A stretch of DNA of 64,000 nt from Marivivens geojensis (GTDB taxonomy: Bacteria > Pseudomonadota > Alphaproteobacteria > Rhodobacterales > Rhodobacteraceae), in NCBI RefSeq assembly GCF_023540835.1, contig NZ_JALKCU010000001.1:806001-870000 (forward strand), written 5' to 3'. A program made the position numbers and the translations under genes. This document shows positions 32,278 through 42,300 of the stretch, in pieces. The notes beneath the pieces were generated by a model. The model did no database searches. It was not told the DNA's origin and was given only the letters and a program-made list of their open reading frames with translations. Numbering within the stretch: position 1 is the stretch's first letter; each line of letters starts with the position of its first letter.

Positions 32278-33309
32278 CTACGGGATTGGCGGGGCTGCGA
32301 ATGCGTCCCGCCATTGCGCAATAAACCGTTCCGTTGCATGGCGATCCAACGCCACCAATAACGGCGGCCTTAACGGAATAAACCGCCGTGCACTGGGCAA
32401 AAGCCCCGTCTCTGACCGATCGTCTGGAAACACGAGCCCCATCTGTTGGACAATCCGTTGCCCCTTGGGGGATAGGATGAAATCCAACAGACGCGCCGCC
32501 TCGGACGGGTGGGTGGCATTGGCAGGGATCATATAGGCGCGGGACAAAAACAGCGTGTAATCTTCGGGCAGGATCACACCCACGTTGGTGGCGGTTGCGT
32601 TCTGCACATAGGACCCCAGCACATTATATGCGATCAGGAACCGCCCCGAGGCCACGTCATCAATGATCTCAGCCGAACAACAGGTGGCAACCGCATCGGC
32701 CCGCGCAAAACCTTCGAGAAGGGCACCAAAGGTCGTCGCCTCAAGACTGTCGTTGAACGCATAGAGATACCCGAGGCCGGAGGCCTCAATATCATAGGTC
32801 GCGATATGGCCGCGATATTTCGTTGGGTTCTGACGCATCAGGTCCAGTAGTTCGAACCGACTGTGCGGCACTTCATCCGCATCAACGAGGTCGGTGTTAT
32901 AGGCCATGACTGCGGGTTCTTCGGTCAGCCCCCACAACTCGTCCCGCCATCTGCGCGAGGGGGGCAGGGCTGTCGTTAGGTCCGACACATAGCGCGCCGC
33001 ACAGGCCATATTCACGAGGTCGAGCATCTGGTGCACCGCCGAGGAAAACACCGCATCCGCAGGGCTATTGTCGGTCAAACAGGCCTCTTTGCTCACTTCA
33101 TAGAGCGCGTTTGACCCCCATTGTTCGTAGTGCACCGACAGGTCGGCGTTATCCTCGGTAAAGGCCTCTAGCACAGGCGCGATGATCGCGATGTCGGTCG
33201 TGGACCTCAGGGTCAGAACGGTCGGGCCGCTGCCAAAACTGGTTGTGGCTTCTTGGGCGGCAAGGGGTGCAGAGAGGGCGATCAGTGCCGCCGTAATGAT
33301 CGGTTTCAT
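32278..33309 (-). CDS. Periplasmic extracellular solute-binding protein coupled to the tctE kinase
   Basis: A 343-residue binding protein of the ABC-type iron/polyamine-like class (SBP). A signal peptide (APLAAQ-E) precedes the bilobal fold: VLTLRSTTDIAIIAPVLEAF, the hinge region SPADAVFSSAVHQMLDLVNM, and AVMAYNTDLVDADEVPHSRF. The C-terminal segment MIPANATHPSEAARLLDFIL is typical. Its gene starts 4 bases inside the end of the tctE kinase gene (ATGA), with no permease or ATPase gene nearby. I infer that it acts as a ligand receptor for that kinase. Alternatively it is an orphan ABC binding protein. Confidence 0.85.
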   Translation of the reverse strand: MKPIITAALIALSAPLAAQEATTSFGSGPTVLTLRSTTDIAIIAPVLEAFTEDNADLSVHYEQWGSNALYEVSKEACLTDNSPADAVFSSAVHQMLDLVNMACAARYVSDLTTALPPSRRWRDELWGLTEEPAVMAYNTDLVDADEVPHSRFELLDLMRQNPTKYRGHIATYDIEASGLGYLYAFNDSLEATTFGALLEGFARADAVATCCSAEIIDDVASGRFLIAYNVLGSYVQNATATNVGVILPEDYTLFLSRAYMIPANATHPSEAARLLDFILSPKGQRIVQQMGLVFPDDRSETGLLPSARRFIPLRPPLLVALDRHATERFIAQWRDAFAAPPIP

Positions 33310-34697
33310 GCCTGATCCTCCGCCACATGAGGCAGGACGAGCGCGACCGAAAATCCATGCTCTGTCTTTTGCATTTCTACTTTCCCGTCAAAGGCTTGAG
33401 CAACCGCCATCACAATCGAGAGCCCAATCCCAGCGCTATCCTCACGCGATGATGCCGTGCGTTCAAACCGCGATCCGAGGCGTGCAAGCACCGCATCATC
33501 AGGCCCTTTGCCCGCGTCCTCGACCCAAAGGATCGCACGATCCCCGTCTTGTTTGACCCCGATCCGAACGGGCGGCGTGCCGTACCGCAGCGCATTCGAC
33601 AAAAGGTTCTTTACCGCCTCAGAGAGCGAAAATTCATCTGCGCTCACCAATACAGGGTCGCTGCCGATCACCAGTTCAACTTCGACATTCGGGGCCAGCA
33701 ATTCGTGGTCGCGACTGTCCACAATGTCCAAGGCCACATCGCGCAGGTCCACCAACGCCCGCGGCACGCTGTCCGTGCGGTGAATAACCAAAGCGCGGGA
33801 CAACATCTGATCCAGCAGAACCCCCAGCGACCGCGTTCGTTTCAACAACCGCGCAATCGCGACCTGCGCCCGTTCTGGATCGCCCTCTTCGGTCACCGAT
33901 TCCGCTTGGGCGCGGATCGCGGCAACGGGGGTGCGCAATTGGTGCGCGGTGTCCGAGATTAGATTTCGCATCGCGTCGATCTGCCGATCCAACCGCTGCA
34001 TAAACCTGTTCATTGCATGGAGGATCACCCCTACCTCTGCAGGCACGTTCTGATCATCCAAAGGTGTCAGGTCATAGGGGTCACGCTGCGAAAACCCGCC
34101 CGCAATCGCCTCGAGCGGACGCAAGGCCGACCGCACAATAAAGAACGCGACCAGCACCAGCGCGGCACCCGCGACCCCCACAGGGATCAGCGCGTCCAAA
34201 GTCAAATCGAATGCCATTTGGTCCCGCGCCCGTCGGGTTTGCCCAACCGTCACCCGCACCACGCCCGAAAAATCACGTTCGGAAAAACGGCGGGTCACAT
34301 CGACAAATCGTGCGTCTTCGTCGTTCATTTCCCCATCATATAACTGCGCCGCATCCCCGCGTCCCTCGCGCAGTGGGGCCGTCTCGTGCCCTGTCAAAAG
34401 CGTCAGATCAGGGCCGCGCACGGCGTAGGTGATCCGATCATCAGGGGCTTGGGCCAGCAATTCAAACGCTGAGACGGGCAAGTCCGTCACAGGTTGCCCG
34501 TCGATGATCCGAATGGATTCCGCAATGTCGTTTGCCGCGCCGATCAGGATGCGGTCATAGGCTTGGCGGGCCGCTTGTCGCCCGTTGCTCCACGCGGTCA
34601 ACGTCACCAGAACGCCGCCTAAAAATAAGATCGTCAAAACGCCCGTCATCACGCGGGCCAAAAGGCTTTTGGCGCGGGGGAGGGCGAGGCTACCCAT
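33306..34697 (-). CDS. tctE: Sensor histidine kinase TctE-type
   Basis: A 463-residue membrane kinase. TM1 (about 13-33), a periplasmic sensing region (about 40-160), TM2 (about 167-188, VGVAGAALVLVAFFIVRSAL), HAMP-like linker, then the H-box SDTAHQLRTPVAAIRAQ (phosphorylated His about residue 248). The ATPase blocks are SEAVKNLLSNALRYG (N), VEDAGKGP (G1) and DSAGIGLSIVMAVA (G2). The SDTAHQLRTP start is characteristic of the TctE/QseC class. Start ATG 34697 fits the conserved length and overlaps tctD by 8 bases. It is convergently coupled to a binding protein gene by ATGA. Probable signal: tricarboxylate or the ligand of that protein. Confidence 0.9.
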   Translation of the reverse strand: MGSLALPRAKSLLARVMTGVLTILFLGGVLVTLTAWSNGRQAARQAYDRILIGAANDIAESIRIIDGQPVTDLPVSAFELLAQAPDDRITYAVRGPDLTLLTGHETAPLREGRGDAAQLYDGEMNDEDARFVDVTRRFSERDFSGVVRVTVGQTRRARDQMAFDLTLDALIPVGVAGAALVLVAFFIVRSALRPLEAIAGGFSQRDPYDLTPLDDQNVPAEVGVILHAMNRFMQRLDRQIDAMRNLISDTAHQLRTPVAAIRAQAESVTEEGDPERAQVAIARLLKRTRSLGVLLDQMLSRALVIHRTDSVPRALVDLRDVALDIVDSRDHELLAPNVEVELVIGSDPVLVSADEFSLSEAVKNLLSNALRYGTPPVRIGVKQDGDRAILWVEDAGKGPDDAVLARLGSRFERTASSREDSAGIGLSIVMAVAQAFDGKVEMQKTEHGFSVALVLPHVAEDQA

Positions 34698-35361
34698 CAA
34701 CGCTGATCCGATAACCAACACCGCGCTGGGTCGCGATGGTGATCGGGCTGCCTGCGAATTTCTTGCGCAGCCGCGCGATGTATAGCTCAATCGCGTTCAG
34801 CCCCACATCGGCATCCGAAAAGGTAAACAGCCCGTCATAAAGCCGCTCTTTGCTCAGCGGTTGACCCGGGCTGCGCATCAATAGTCCCAGCAGCGCAGCC
34901 TCACGGCGCGTCAAATCCAACCGTTCGCCATTCAACGTCGCCGTCATCTGCGCGGGTGAATAGTGCAAAGGCCCCAGCGCGATTGTGTCGCTCTTCTGCT
35001 CGGACTCGCGGCGCAACAAGGCCCGCAACCGTGCCTCTAATTCGCGCTGATCAAAGGGTTTCACCAGATAGTCATCCGCCCCAAGGTCCAGCGCCCCAAC
35101 GCGGTCATCGACTGAAAAGAGCGCGGTAAGCATCAAGACTGGCGTCCGATCCCCGCCCGCCCGCATTTTGCGTAGCAATTCGGTGCCGGACCCATCAGGC
35201 AAATTGATGTCGAGGATGATCGCGTCATAGCTCTGAACGGCTAGAAAATCCTCCGCCCCTTCGACGCTATCGGCATGGTCGCAGGCCATCCCCGACCGCG
35301 ACAGGCTGGTCACAACCGCCTCGGCCAAATCGGTGGCATCTTCGACCATCAAAACGCGCAT
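34690..35361 (-). CDS. tctD: Response regulator TctD-type (OmpR/PhoB family)
   Basis: A 223-residue regulator. The receiver domain has acidic VEDATDLAEAV, the phospho-acceptor Asp in AIILDINLPDGSGTELLRKM (about residue 51) and the switch Lys in ADDYLVKPFDQRELEARLRA. The C-terminal winged helix contains LTRREAALLGLLMRSPGQPL and ELYIARLRKKFAGS, with GVGYRI at the end. It is first in the operon with tctE and the binding protein gene, and divergent from tctC across 187 bp. The direct repeat at 35409-35426 is a probable binding site. Confidence 0.93.
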   Translation of the reverse strand: MRVLMVEDATDLAEAVVTSLSRSGMACDHADSVEGAEDFLAVQSYDAIILDINLPDGSGTELLRKMRAGGDRTPVLMLTALFSVDDRVGALDLGADDYLVKPFDQRELEARLRALLRRESEQKSDTIALGPLHYSPAQMTATLNGERLDLTRREAALLGLLMRSPGQPLSKERLYDGLFTFSDADVGLNAIELYIARLRKKFAGSPITIATQRGVGYRISVDG

Positions 35362-35408
35362 CGCCGTGATTCCCTTTGGTAAGGTCCTGATTTGCCGCGA
35401 AAATCCCA

Positions 35409-35426
35409 GTGACAGGTTCGTGACAG
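35409..35426. promoter_or_regulatory. Direct-repeat operator between tctD and tctC
   Basis: Two GTGACAG units (35409-35415 and 35420-35426) lie 11 bp apart, continuing into a shared GTT. Read on the minus strand this is CTGTCAC-N4-CTGTCAC, the 7-4-7 spacing of a PhoB-type box. TctD is in the same DNA-binding family, so it is the natural candidate, with PhoB as the alternative. Confidence 0.6.
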
Positions 35427-35548
35427 GTTTATCGGGTACTGATCTTGCTTAACCCGCGATGAGGATGCTGCAAAGGGCGGCATGGGACGCGGGTCGAATT
35501 CCAAAGCAGGGGGCCAAGCCCACTGTTTGACACACCAAGGAGGAAACC

Positions 35549-36538
35549 ATGAAATTCAAAGCGACTCGTATTGCGATCATCGCGACCCTGTTGGGCGCAA
35601 GCGCACTGACCGCATCTGCCGAAGGCTTTACCCCTGAAAACCCAGAGTGCATCGCACCTGCGAACCCTGGTGGTGGCTGGGACTTTACCTGCCGTCAGGT
35701 CGGTAAATCGCTTCAGGATCAGGGTCTGATTGGCTCGACCATGCAGGTTGTGAACCTCGCTGGTGGCGGCGGCGGCGTTGCTTACGCTGAAGTTGTGAAC
35801 AAGCGTAGCGACGACAACGACCTGATCGTTGCAGCATCTTCCGCAACCGCAACCCGTCTGGCTCAGGGCGCATACCCGGGCAACACCATGGACCAAGTCC
35901 GTTGGCTGGCATCGGTCGGCGCTGACTACGGCGTGATCGCTGTGGCTGCTGACAGCGAAATCGACAACCTGACCGAGCTTCTCGACATGGTTAAAAACGA
36001 CCCGACCTCGATCTCGGTCGCTGGTGGTTCGGCTGTTGGTGGTTGGGACCACCTCAAGGTTCTGATCGCAGCAAACGCTTACGGCATCGACGATGTTCGT
36101 TCGGTTAAATACATCGCGTTCGATGGCGGCGGCGAAGCTGTAACCCAGCTGCTCGCTGGTTCGGTTCAGGCCTTCACTGGCGACATCTCCGAAGCCAAAG
36201 GTTTCGTAGACTCGGGCGACATCCGCGTTGTGGCTGTTCTCTCTCCTGAACGTCTGGGCGGCGATTTCGCTGAATTCCCGACTGCACGTGAGCAGGGCGT
36301 AGACGCAATCGGCGCGAACTGGCGCGGGTTCTACGCACCGGGCAACATGTCGGACGAAGCATACGATGCTTGGGTTGCTCAGATCGCAACGCTCTACGCA
36401 TCGGACGAATGGAAACAGATCATGGCTGACAACGGCCTTGCTCCGCTCGACCTGCAAGGCGCTGAATTCGAAGCCTTTGTTGCCAACTCCGTTGCTCAGA
36501 TCGAACAGATCTCGCGCGAAATCGGCATCATCCAGTAA
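35549..36538 (+). CDS. tctC: Tripartite tricarboxylate transporter substrate-binding protein
   Basis: A 329-residue periplasmic protein with a signal peptide (ending ALTASA-E, about residue 24). The TctC fold shows CIAPANPGGGWDFTCRQVGK (substrate-carboxylate loop), VVNLAGGGGGVAYAEV, SVAGGSAVGGWDHLKVLIAA and YIAFDGGGEAVTQLLAGSV. An AAGGAGGAAACC ribosome site is near-perfect. It starts the tctCBA operon and is divergent from its regulator genes. Substrate is unproven; tricarboxylates such as citrate are typical, but the family also takes other acids. Confidence 0.93.
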   Translation: MKFKATRIAIIATLLGASALTASAEGFTPENPECIAPANPGGGWDFTCRQVGKSLQDQGLIGSTMQVVNLAGGGGGVAYAEVVNKRSDDNDLIVAASSATATRLAQGAYPGNTMDQVRWLASVGADYGVIAVAADSEIDNLTELLDMVKNDPTSISVAGGSAVGGWDHLKVLIAANAYGIDDVRSVKYIAFDGGGEAVTQLLAGSVQAFTGDISEAKGFVDSGDIRVVAVLSPERLGGDFAEFPTAREQGVDAIGANWRGFYAPGNMSDEAYDAWVAQIATLYASDEWKQIMADNGLAPLDLQGAEFEAFVANSVAQIEQISREIGIIQ

Positions 36539-36563
36539 TTAGGTCACTGACCTTTTTATGATC

Positions 36564-36589
36564 GGACGCCGCGGGGTTCTGCGGCGTCC
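36564..36589 (+). promoter_or_regulatory. Hairpin between tctC and tctB
   Basis: A 9 bp perfect stem (GGACGCCGC / GCGGCGTCC) with an 8-nt loop lies 26 bp after the tctC stop and is not followed by a T-run. This is typical of an mRNA-stabilising or partial-attenuation structure that lets the binding protein be made in excess over the permease. Confidence 0.5.
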
Positions 36590-36623
36590 ACATTACACCA
36601 TCCGCCCCAAAATGGAGATCCCA

Positions 36624-37055
36624 ATGAGCGATCGTATTTTTGGCGTCGTCGGAATTATTCTGTCCATCGGTTTTGCAATTTCTGCATTCGCGATCCAAGA
36701 AAGTTTCCTATCCGACGCTGTTGGTCCCAAAGCATTCCCCCTGATCATCGCAACGATCCTCGGTCTGTCGAGCGCGGTCATCGCGCTCCGTCCCGATCCT
36801 GAACCCGTTTGGCCCGCCTTTGGTCGTCTGGTCGAAGTCGGCGCTTCTGTCGTGGTCATGCTGCTCTACGCGCAACTCCTGCCAGAGCTTGGTTTTGTGA
36901 TCTCGACCGCATTCGCAGCGGCCTATCTGTCGTGGCGTCTGGGGTCTTCGGTGATCGGTTCGATCCTGACGGGTGTCGGCACCTCTGTGGGGATCTACGC
37001 GGTGTTTCATCTCATTCTCGGCCTGTCGCTCGCGCGCGGCCCGTTCGGTTTCTAA
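36624..37055 (+). CDS. tctB: Tripartite tricarboxylate transporter small membrane subunit
   Basis: A 143-residue membrane protein with four predicted helices (about 5-25, 36-56, 70-88 and 100-130), including FGVVGIILSIGFAISAFAIQ and LPELGFVISTAFAAAYLSW. TctB is the small, weakly conserved subunit of the TTT transporter. ATG 36624 is used because AATGGAGATC supplies a ribosome site and the hydrophobic segment starts right after. It follows tctC after the hairpin, and tctA starts 9 bp after its stop. Confidence 0.88.
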   Translation: MSDRIFGVVGIILSIGFAISAFAIQESFLSDAVGPKAFPLIIATILGLSSAVIALRPDPEPVWPAFGRLVEVGASVVVMLLYAQLLPELGFVISTAFAAAYLSWRLGSSVIGSILTGVGTSVGIYAVFHLILGLSLARGPFGF

Positions 37056-37064
37056 GAGGGCAGC

Positions 37065-38603
37065 ATGGAACTTCTCGCAAACCTAGGCGATGGTTTTGTC
37101 ATCGCACTGACATGGCAGAACATCGGCCTCGCGCTGTTGGGCTGCTTCTTGGGCACCGTGATGGGTGCACTGCCGGGCCTCGGGCCGTCGAACGGCGTGG
37201 CTATCCTTATCCCGCTGGCCTTCACACTTGGACTTGGCGCGACACCCTCGCTGATCCTTTTGACCTCGGTCTACTACGGCGCGATGTATGGCGGCCGTAT
37301 TTCGTCGATCCTTCTCAACATTCCGGGTGATGAACCTGCGATGATGACCTGTCTCGACGGCTATCCGATGGCGAAAAAGGGCATGGCGGGTGAAGCCCTC
37401 TCTCTGTCTGGTATCGCATCCTTTGTTGGCGCTTTCCTTGCCACGTGGGGTCTGATCCTCCTCGCGCCGCAGCTGGTGAAAATCGCGCTTTTGTTCGGAC
37501 CTGCCGAATACTTTGCGCTCTTTGCCTTGGCCTTTATGACGCTTGGGGGCGTTTCCTCCACGAACCAAGCGAAATCGGCCTTTGCTGCGGCGCTTGGCCT
37601 TGGGCTGGCGATGATCGGTGTGGATACGCAAACGGGCGTGCCGCGCTTTACCTTCGGCGAAGTGCACCTCTACGACGGTCTCGATTTCCTTGTGGCGATT
37701 GTTGGCCTCTTTGCGCTGTCCGAAGTGTTCATCTTCCTCGAAACCCGCCACGGTGAAGCCAGCGGTTCGGGCCGTAAGCTGGAAATCGGTCGTTTGACAC
37801 CGCCTTGGGCGATGATCAAACAATGCACGCCGACGATGCTGCGAACCTCGTTCCTTGGCTTCCTCGCGGGTGTTTTGCCTGGGGCTGGTGCATCGCTGGG
37901 GTCGTTCATCAGCTATTCGATGGAAAAGCGTCTGGTCGACAAAGAAGGCACCTTTGGCACGGGTGACCCGCGCGGTGTTGCGGCGCCTGAGGCCGGCAAC
38001 AACGCGGCGGCTGGTGGTGCGCTGGTGCCAATGCTGGCGCTGGGCGTTCCGGGGTCGGGCACAACGGCGGTTCTTTTGGCCGTGCTGCTGTCGCTCAACA
38101 TTACACCGGGTCCGCTGCTGTTCACCCAAAACCCTGACGTGGTCTGGGGCCTGATCGCAGCACTCTTCATCGCGAACTTCATGCTCTTGGCCATGAACAT
38201 CCCGATGGTGGGCCTTTTCACACGGCTCCTGCTTATCCCGCCACGTATCCTGATGCCGATTGTTGCGATGGTCAGCTTTGTCGGGATCTACGGGATTTCG
38301 GGATCGACCTTTGACCTCATGGTAATGATTGCCTTTGGCGTGATGGGCTGGGTCCTACGGAAATTCGATGTGCCGCTGGTGCCGATCATCCTCGGGACGC
38401 TCCTTGGCAACGCAATGGAGAACAACCTCCGCCGCGCGATCACCATCGACAACGGCGACTGGTTCACCTTGATCGACAGCCCGCTTGCACTGTTCCTCTG
38501 GGCGATTGCGATCATCGGCTTCATCCTGCCTCTGATCATCGGTGCCAAAGTGAAAAAGGGTATGCACGAACGCCGTGACGAAGAAGGCGCGATCAGCGAC
38601 TGA
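37065..38603 (+). CDS. tctA: Tripartite tricarboxylate transporter large permease
   Basis: A 512-residue permease with about 12 TMs. The family marks are GTVMGALPGLGPSNGVAILI near the N-terminus, SILLNIPGDEPAMMTCLDGY and the downstream repeat LAGVLPGAGASLGSFISYSM, ALGVPGSGTTAVLLAVL. The repeated PGxG(P/A)S loops are the twin substrate-binding elements of TctA. It is driven by the proton or sodium gradient with TctB and TctC. It ends the operon and is followed by a terminator. Confidence 0.95.
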   Translation: MELLANLGDGFVIALTWQNIGLALLGCFLGTVMGALPGLGPSNGVAILIPLAFTLGLGATPSLILLTSVYYGAMYGGRISSILLNIPGDEPAMMTCLDGYPMAKKGMAGEALSLSGIASFVGAFLATWGLILLAPQLVKIALLFGPAEYFALFALAFMTLGGVSSTNQAKSAFAAALGLGLAMIGVDTQTGVPRFTFGEVHLYDGLDFLVAIVGLFALSEVFIFLETRHGEASGSGRKLEIGRLTPPWAMIKQCTPTMLRTSFLGFLAGVLPGAGASLGSFISYSMEKRLVDKEGTFGTGDPRGVAAPEAGNNAAAGGALVPMLALGVPGSGTTAVLLAVLLSLNITPGPLLFTQNPDVVWGLIAALFIANFMLLAMNIPMVGLFTRLLLIPPRILMPIVAMVSFVGIYGISGSTFDLMVMIAFGVMGWVLRKFDVPLVPIILGTLLGNAMENNLRRAITIDNGDWFTLIDSPLALFLWAIAIIGFILPLIIGAKVKKGMHERRDEEGAISD

Positions 38604-38625
38604 GCCTGCCCTCCCTGAAAAAACC

Positions 38626-38658
38626 AAAGGCCGGTGTCATCACGACGCCGGCCTTTTT
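38626..38658 (+). terminator. Terminator of tctCBA
   Basis: A 13 bp stem (AAAGGCCGGTGTC / GACGCCGGCCTTT, one G-T pair) with an ATCAC loop and T-run, just after the tctA stop. Confidence 0.92.
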
Positions 38659-38661
38659 CGT

Positions 38662-39345
38662 TTACGTGGTAGAGCGCCCCGCGCTGCGTGCGATCAGCAG
38701 ATCGTCGGGCACCGTGATGTCCGGCACAGGCCGCGCTGCGATCTCTGCGGCCTCATCAGGCGCAATCCCCAACATCCGCAAAATCGCCGCCGCGTAAGAC
38801 GGCAGATCGACCGTTTCCCCCGCCAACAACCGCCGCAAAATGGCGAGGCCCGTTGTCTCTAGGATGTCTGCCGCTGTTTGTTCCGACATCGCACAGAACC
38901 GGCCCGTCTCAATCCCCATGCGGATGATCGGCGGGGTGGTTTCGCGCATCATGCTGCCTTGGCCCAACCCACGGGTGCCGAGTTTCGCGGTGAAATCCAA
39001 ATAGAGCGGATATTCCATTGCGATCCGAATGAACCAGTTCAGCCCGTAGGACAGGGCGACGGCGGGGTCCGTCTCTTTGCTGGCCGTCGACGACACGACC
39101 GAGATGATCTCTTCGGCGAGGTTGAATTTCGCTTCTTCCAACAACTCGTCGATAGAGCGGAAGTAGTTATAGAAACTGCCCCGCGAAACGCCCGCCTCAT
39201 GGATGATATGGTCGATCAACGTGGCCTCTGGCCCGCGTTCCGCAAAGACCAAGGTCGCAGCCTCGATCAAACGTTTGCTCATCTGCACCCGCCGCTTTTT
39301 CGCGACGAGTGTTCGATGATCGATGCAGCGTTTCAGCGGGCTCAT
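38662..39345 (-). CDS. TetR-family regulator of the RND efflux operon
   Basis: A 227-residue regulator. The N-terminal helix-turn-helix spans about 25-70: KRLIEAATLVFAERGPEATL and GVSRGSFYNYFRSIDELLEE. The C-terminal ligand domain (about 80-225) is helical and contains a possible multi-drug pocket. Start ATG 39345 overlaps the pump stop by 4 bases (ATGA), so it is co-transcribed as the last gene of the efflux operon. I infer that it represses the promoter at 44493-44539, which holds three TGAC/GTCA palindromes. Confidence 0.9.
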   Translation of the reverse strand: MSPLKRCIDHRTLVAKKRRVQMSKRLIEAATLVFAERGPEATLIDHIIHEAGVSRGSFYNYFRSIDELLEEAKFNLAEEIISVVSSTASKETDPAVALSYGLNWFIRIAMEYPLYLDFTAKLGTRGLGQGSMMRETTPPIIRMGIETGRFCAMSEQTAADILETTGLAILRRLLAGETVDLPSYAAAILRMLGIAPDEAAEIAARPVPDITVPDDLLIARSAGRSTT

Positions 39346-42300
39346 GCGGACTCCTTGGGGGCTTTGACGCCAAAGACAGCACAATATAGCGCGGGTGCAA
39401 AGAGGAGCGTGATCAACGTCCCCGCAATAATTCCGCCCATCATGGCATAGGCCATCGGCCCCCAGAAAATCTGATGCGAGATCGGGATCAGTGCCAATGA
39501 CGCCGCCGCCGCGGTCAACAGGATCGGACGGGCACGGCTATCGGATGCCTCATAAACCGCATCCCAACGGGATTTGCCTTCGGCCCGCAGATCTTCGATC
39601 GCTTGAACCAGAATGATCGAGTTGCGGATCAATATCCCGACCAAGGCCAAAACGCCCAAGATCGCGACAAAGCCCAAAGGTGCGCCCGAACTCAGCAGCG
39701 CGGCGACAACACCGATCAGACCCAGTGGGGCGACGGCCAGAACCACGAACATCAGTCGGAAGCTCTGCACCTGCACCATCACGAGGAACAAGAAGATGAT
39801 CAGCATCAACGGCACCACCGCCGCAATCGGAGCCTGACTTTCAGCGCTCGATTCCACAGGGCCGCCAACCTCTACCTTATAGCCGTTCGGCAGATCGGCG
39901 CGGAACGCATCAATCTGATCCGCCAGATCATTGACGATGGTGGCGGGTTGGTCATCGGTATTGATCGCCGCAACGACCGTGATCGTCGGAACGCGGCCTT
40001 CTTGCTTGATGACGGGGGCCTCGGTCGTCCAATCCAAGCGCGCAATCGACGCCAGCGGAATGAGCGTCCCACCCGCCGTAGTCACCTGAAGGTTTTCCAA
40101 GGCGCGTAGGGTGGTGCGGTCTTCTTCTGCGCCACGTGCGACCACATCGATCAGCGCGGTATCATCGCGCAATTGGGTGATCGTGGTGCCTTCGTAAAGG
40201 CTCGACAATACGCCCGCGACATCGGCTTGGGTTAGACCCAACTGTCGTAAACGGGTTTGGTCCACATCGACACGGACAACGCGGGTCGGTTCGTTCCAAT
40301 CAAGGCTGATCGCCCGCAGACGGTCATCGGTGGACAACAGCGACGCCAGTTTGCGAGCCTCGTCGCGCAGCACATCGTAATCCTTGCCCGAGACGCGATA
40401 TTGCACGGGTTTGCCAACCGGCGGCCCCAGGGCAATCGAGGTCGGGAAGAATTCGACGCCGACGCGGGTCTCGGAATAAGCGTTGACCGCGGCGATCAGA
40501 GTATCACGCTCTGCGATGCCTTTGGTCTGAATGATGATTTGTCCGGTCGATGGTGCCGACGGTGGGCTGTTCAACGTCAGAACAAAGCGCGGCGCACCTT
40601 CGCCCACATAGGCAGTCCAGTAATCAACGCCCTCTTGATCGGCGAGCCATGCCTCGAACGCCGCAACCTCGCGGTTGGTCGCGTCAAAGCTGACGTTTTG
40701 GCGCATGGTCACATCCACAACCACCTCAGGACGGTCGCCCGTCGGGAAGAACTGCTGTTCGACGAACTGCATCCCCATGACCGAGACGACGAAAATCCCG
40801 ATGGTGGAGGCCAATGTCACCCATTTGAACCTCATCGCTTGAATGAGGATCGCACGGAAGGATTTGCGCAAACGGCCTGCCTCCGCCTTGTGGTGTTTCA
40901 ACTGTTTCGGCAGGAACGCCACGCCCAGCACGGGCGCAAAGAGCACTGCGACCACCCAGCTGAGGAGGAGCGAGATCGCGATCACCCAGAAAAGAGAGTT
41001 GGTGAACTCACCCGCGCTCGACCCGTTCAGGCCGATCGGGATAAAGCCCGCCGTTGTGATCAAGGTGCCCGTCAGCATCGGAAACGCGATAGAGGTCCAC
41101 GCATAAGACGCGGCCTTGGTCAGGCTTTCGCCCAGTTCGAGCCGCGAAATCATGGTTTCAATCGCGATCATTGCGTCATCGACCAAAAGGCCGAGCGCGA
41201 TAATCAACGCACCGAGAGAAATCCGCTGAAGCGTAATGCCCATTGCGTCCAAGATGACAAAGGTCATGGCAAGCACGAGAGGGATCGCAAGCGTCACCAC
41301 CAGACCCGCCCGAATGCCGAGCGAGATAAAGCTCACGGCGAGAACGATCACGACCGCCTCAATCAGGGCTTTGACAAAGTGGCCGACGGATTCCTCAACG
41401 ACCTTGGGCTGGTCGGCGACCAGATTGACCTCGATCCCGATGGGCAGACGGGTTTGCACCTCAGCCATGAGGGTTTTCAGTTCTTCGCCAAAGTTCAGAA
41501 TGTTCTGTCCGTCGCGCATCCCGATGATCAGGCCAATCGCCTCCTGCCCATTATAGCGGAACAGTTTCGACGGCGGATCGTCGTAGCCCGCAGTGACGGT
41601 CGCAACATCGGCCAAGGTAAAGAACGTATCGCCCGACCGCAGCGGCGCATTTGCCAGTTCGTCAGCCGTATTGAACTGACCTGAAACGCGAATTTTGATG
41701 CGCTCTTGGGGTGTGTGAATGGTGCCTGAGGGCACGATTTTGTTCTGGGTGGCCAGTGTGTTCAGCACGGTCTGCGCATCTAAGCCCAGAGCGGCAAGGC
41801 GAGAGTGCGAAAATTCGATAAAGATCGCCTGATCGCGGGTGCCGATGAGATCGACGCGCCCCGCAGCGTCCAAGAGTTGCACCTCATCCGCGATATCCTC
41901 GACATAGGCTTTCACGTCCTCAGGTGCGAAACCATCCCAAGTAAAGGCGTAGACGTTGCCGAACACATCGCCAAAGCTATCGTTGAAGTGGAAACCTTGA
42001 AATTCCGCAGGAAAATCACCGCGAATGTCCGACATCATCGCACGAACGCGGGTCCATGATTGATCAATGTCGCGGCCCCGCACCGTGTCGAGAAGGTCCA
42101 CATAGACAATTGCGCGGCCCGCATAGGTAACGGATCGAGTGCTATCTAGGCTGTCCAGCTCTTCGAGCTTTCGTTCGATGCGGTCGGTGACTTGGGTCAG
42201 GGTCTCTTCGGCAGTGGCACCGGGCATGACGCCTGTGATGACCATGGTTCGGATGGTAAAGGACGGGTCCTCTTCGCGGCCCATCGAATTGTAGGACACC

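Noticed and set aside
36542-36552. Terminator right after tctC (GGTCACTGACC then T-run)
   Set aside because: The arms give only a 4 bp stem with a 3-nt loop, too weak. The later 9 bp hairpin without a T-run is the more likely functional element.
40257-41684. 475-codon open frame antisense to the RND pump
   Set aside because: A shadow of the pump coding sequence, low-complexity and basic.
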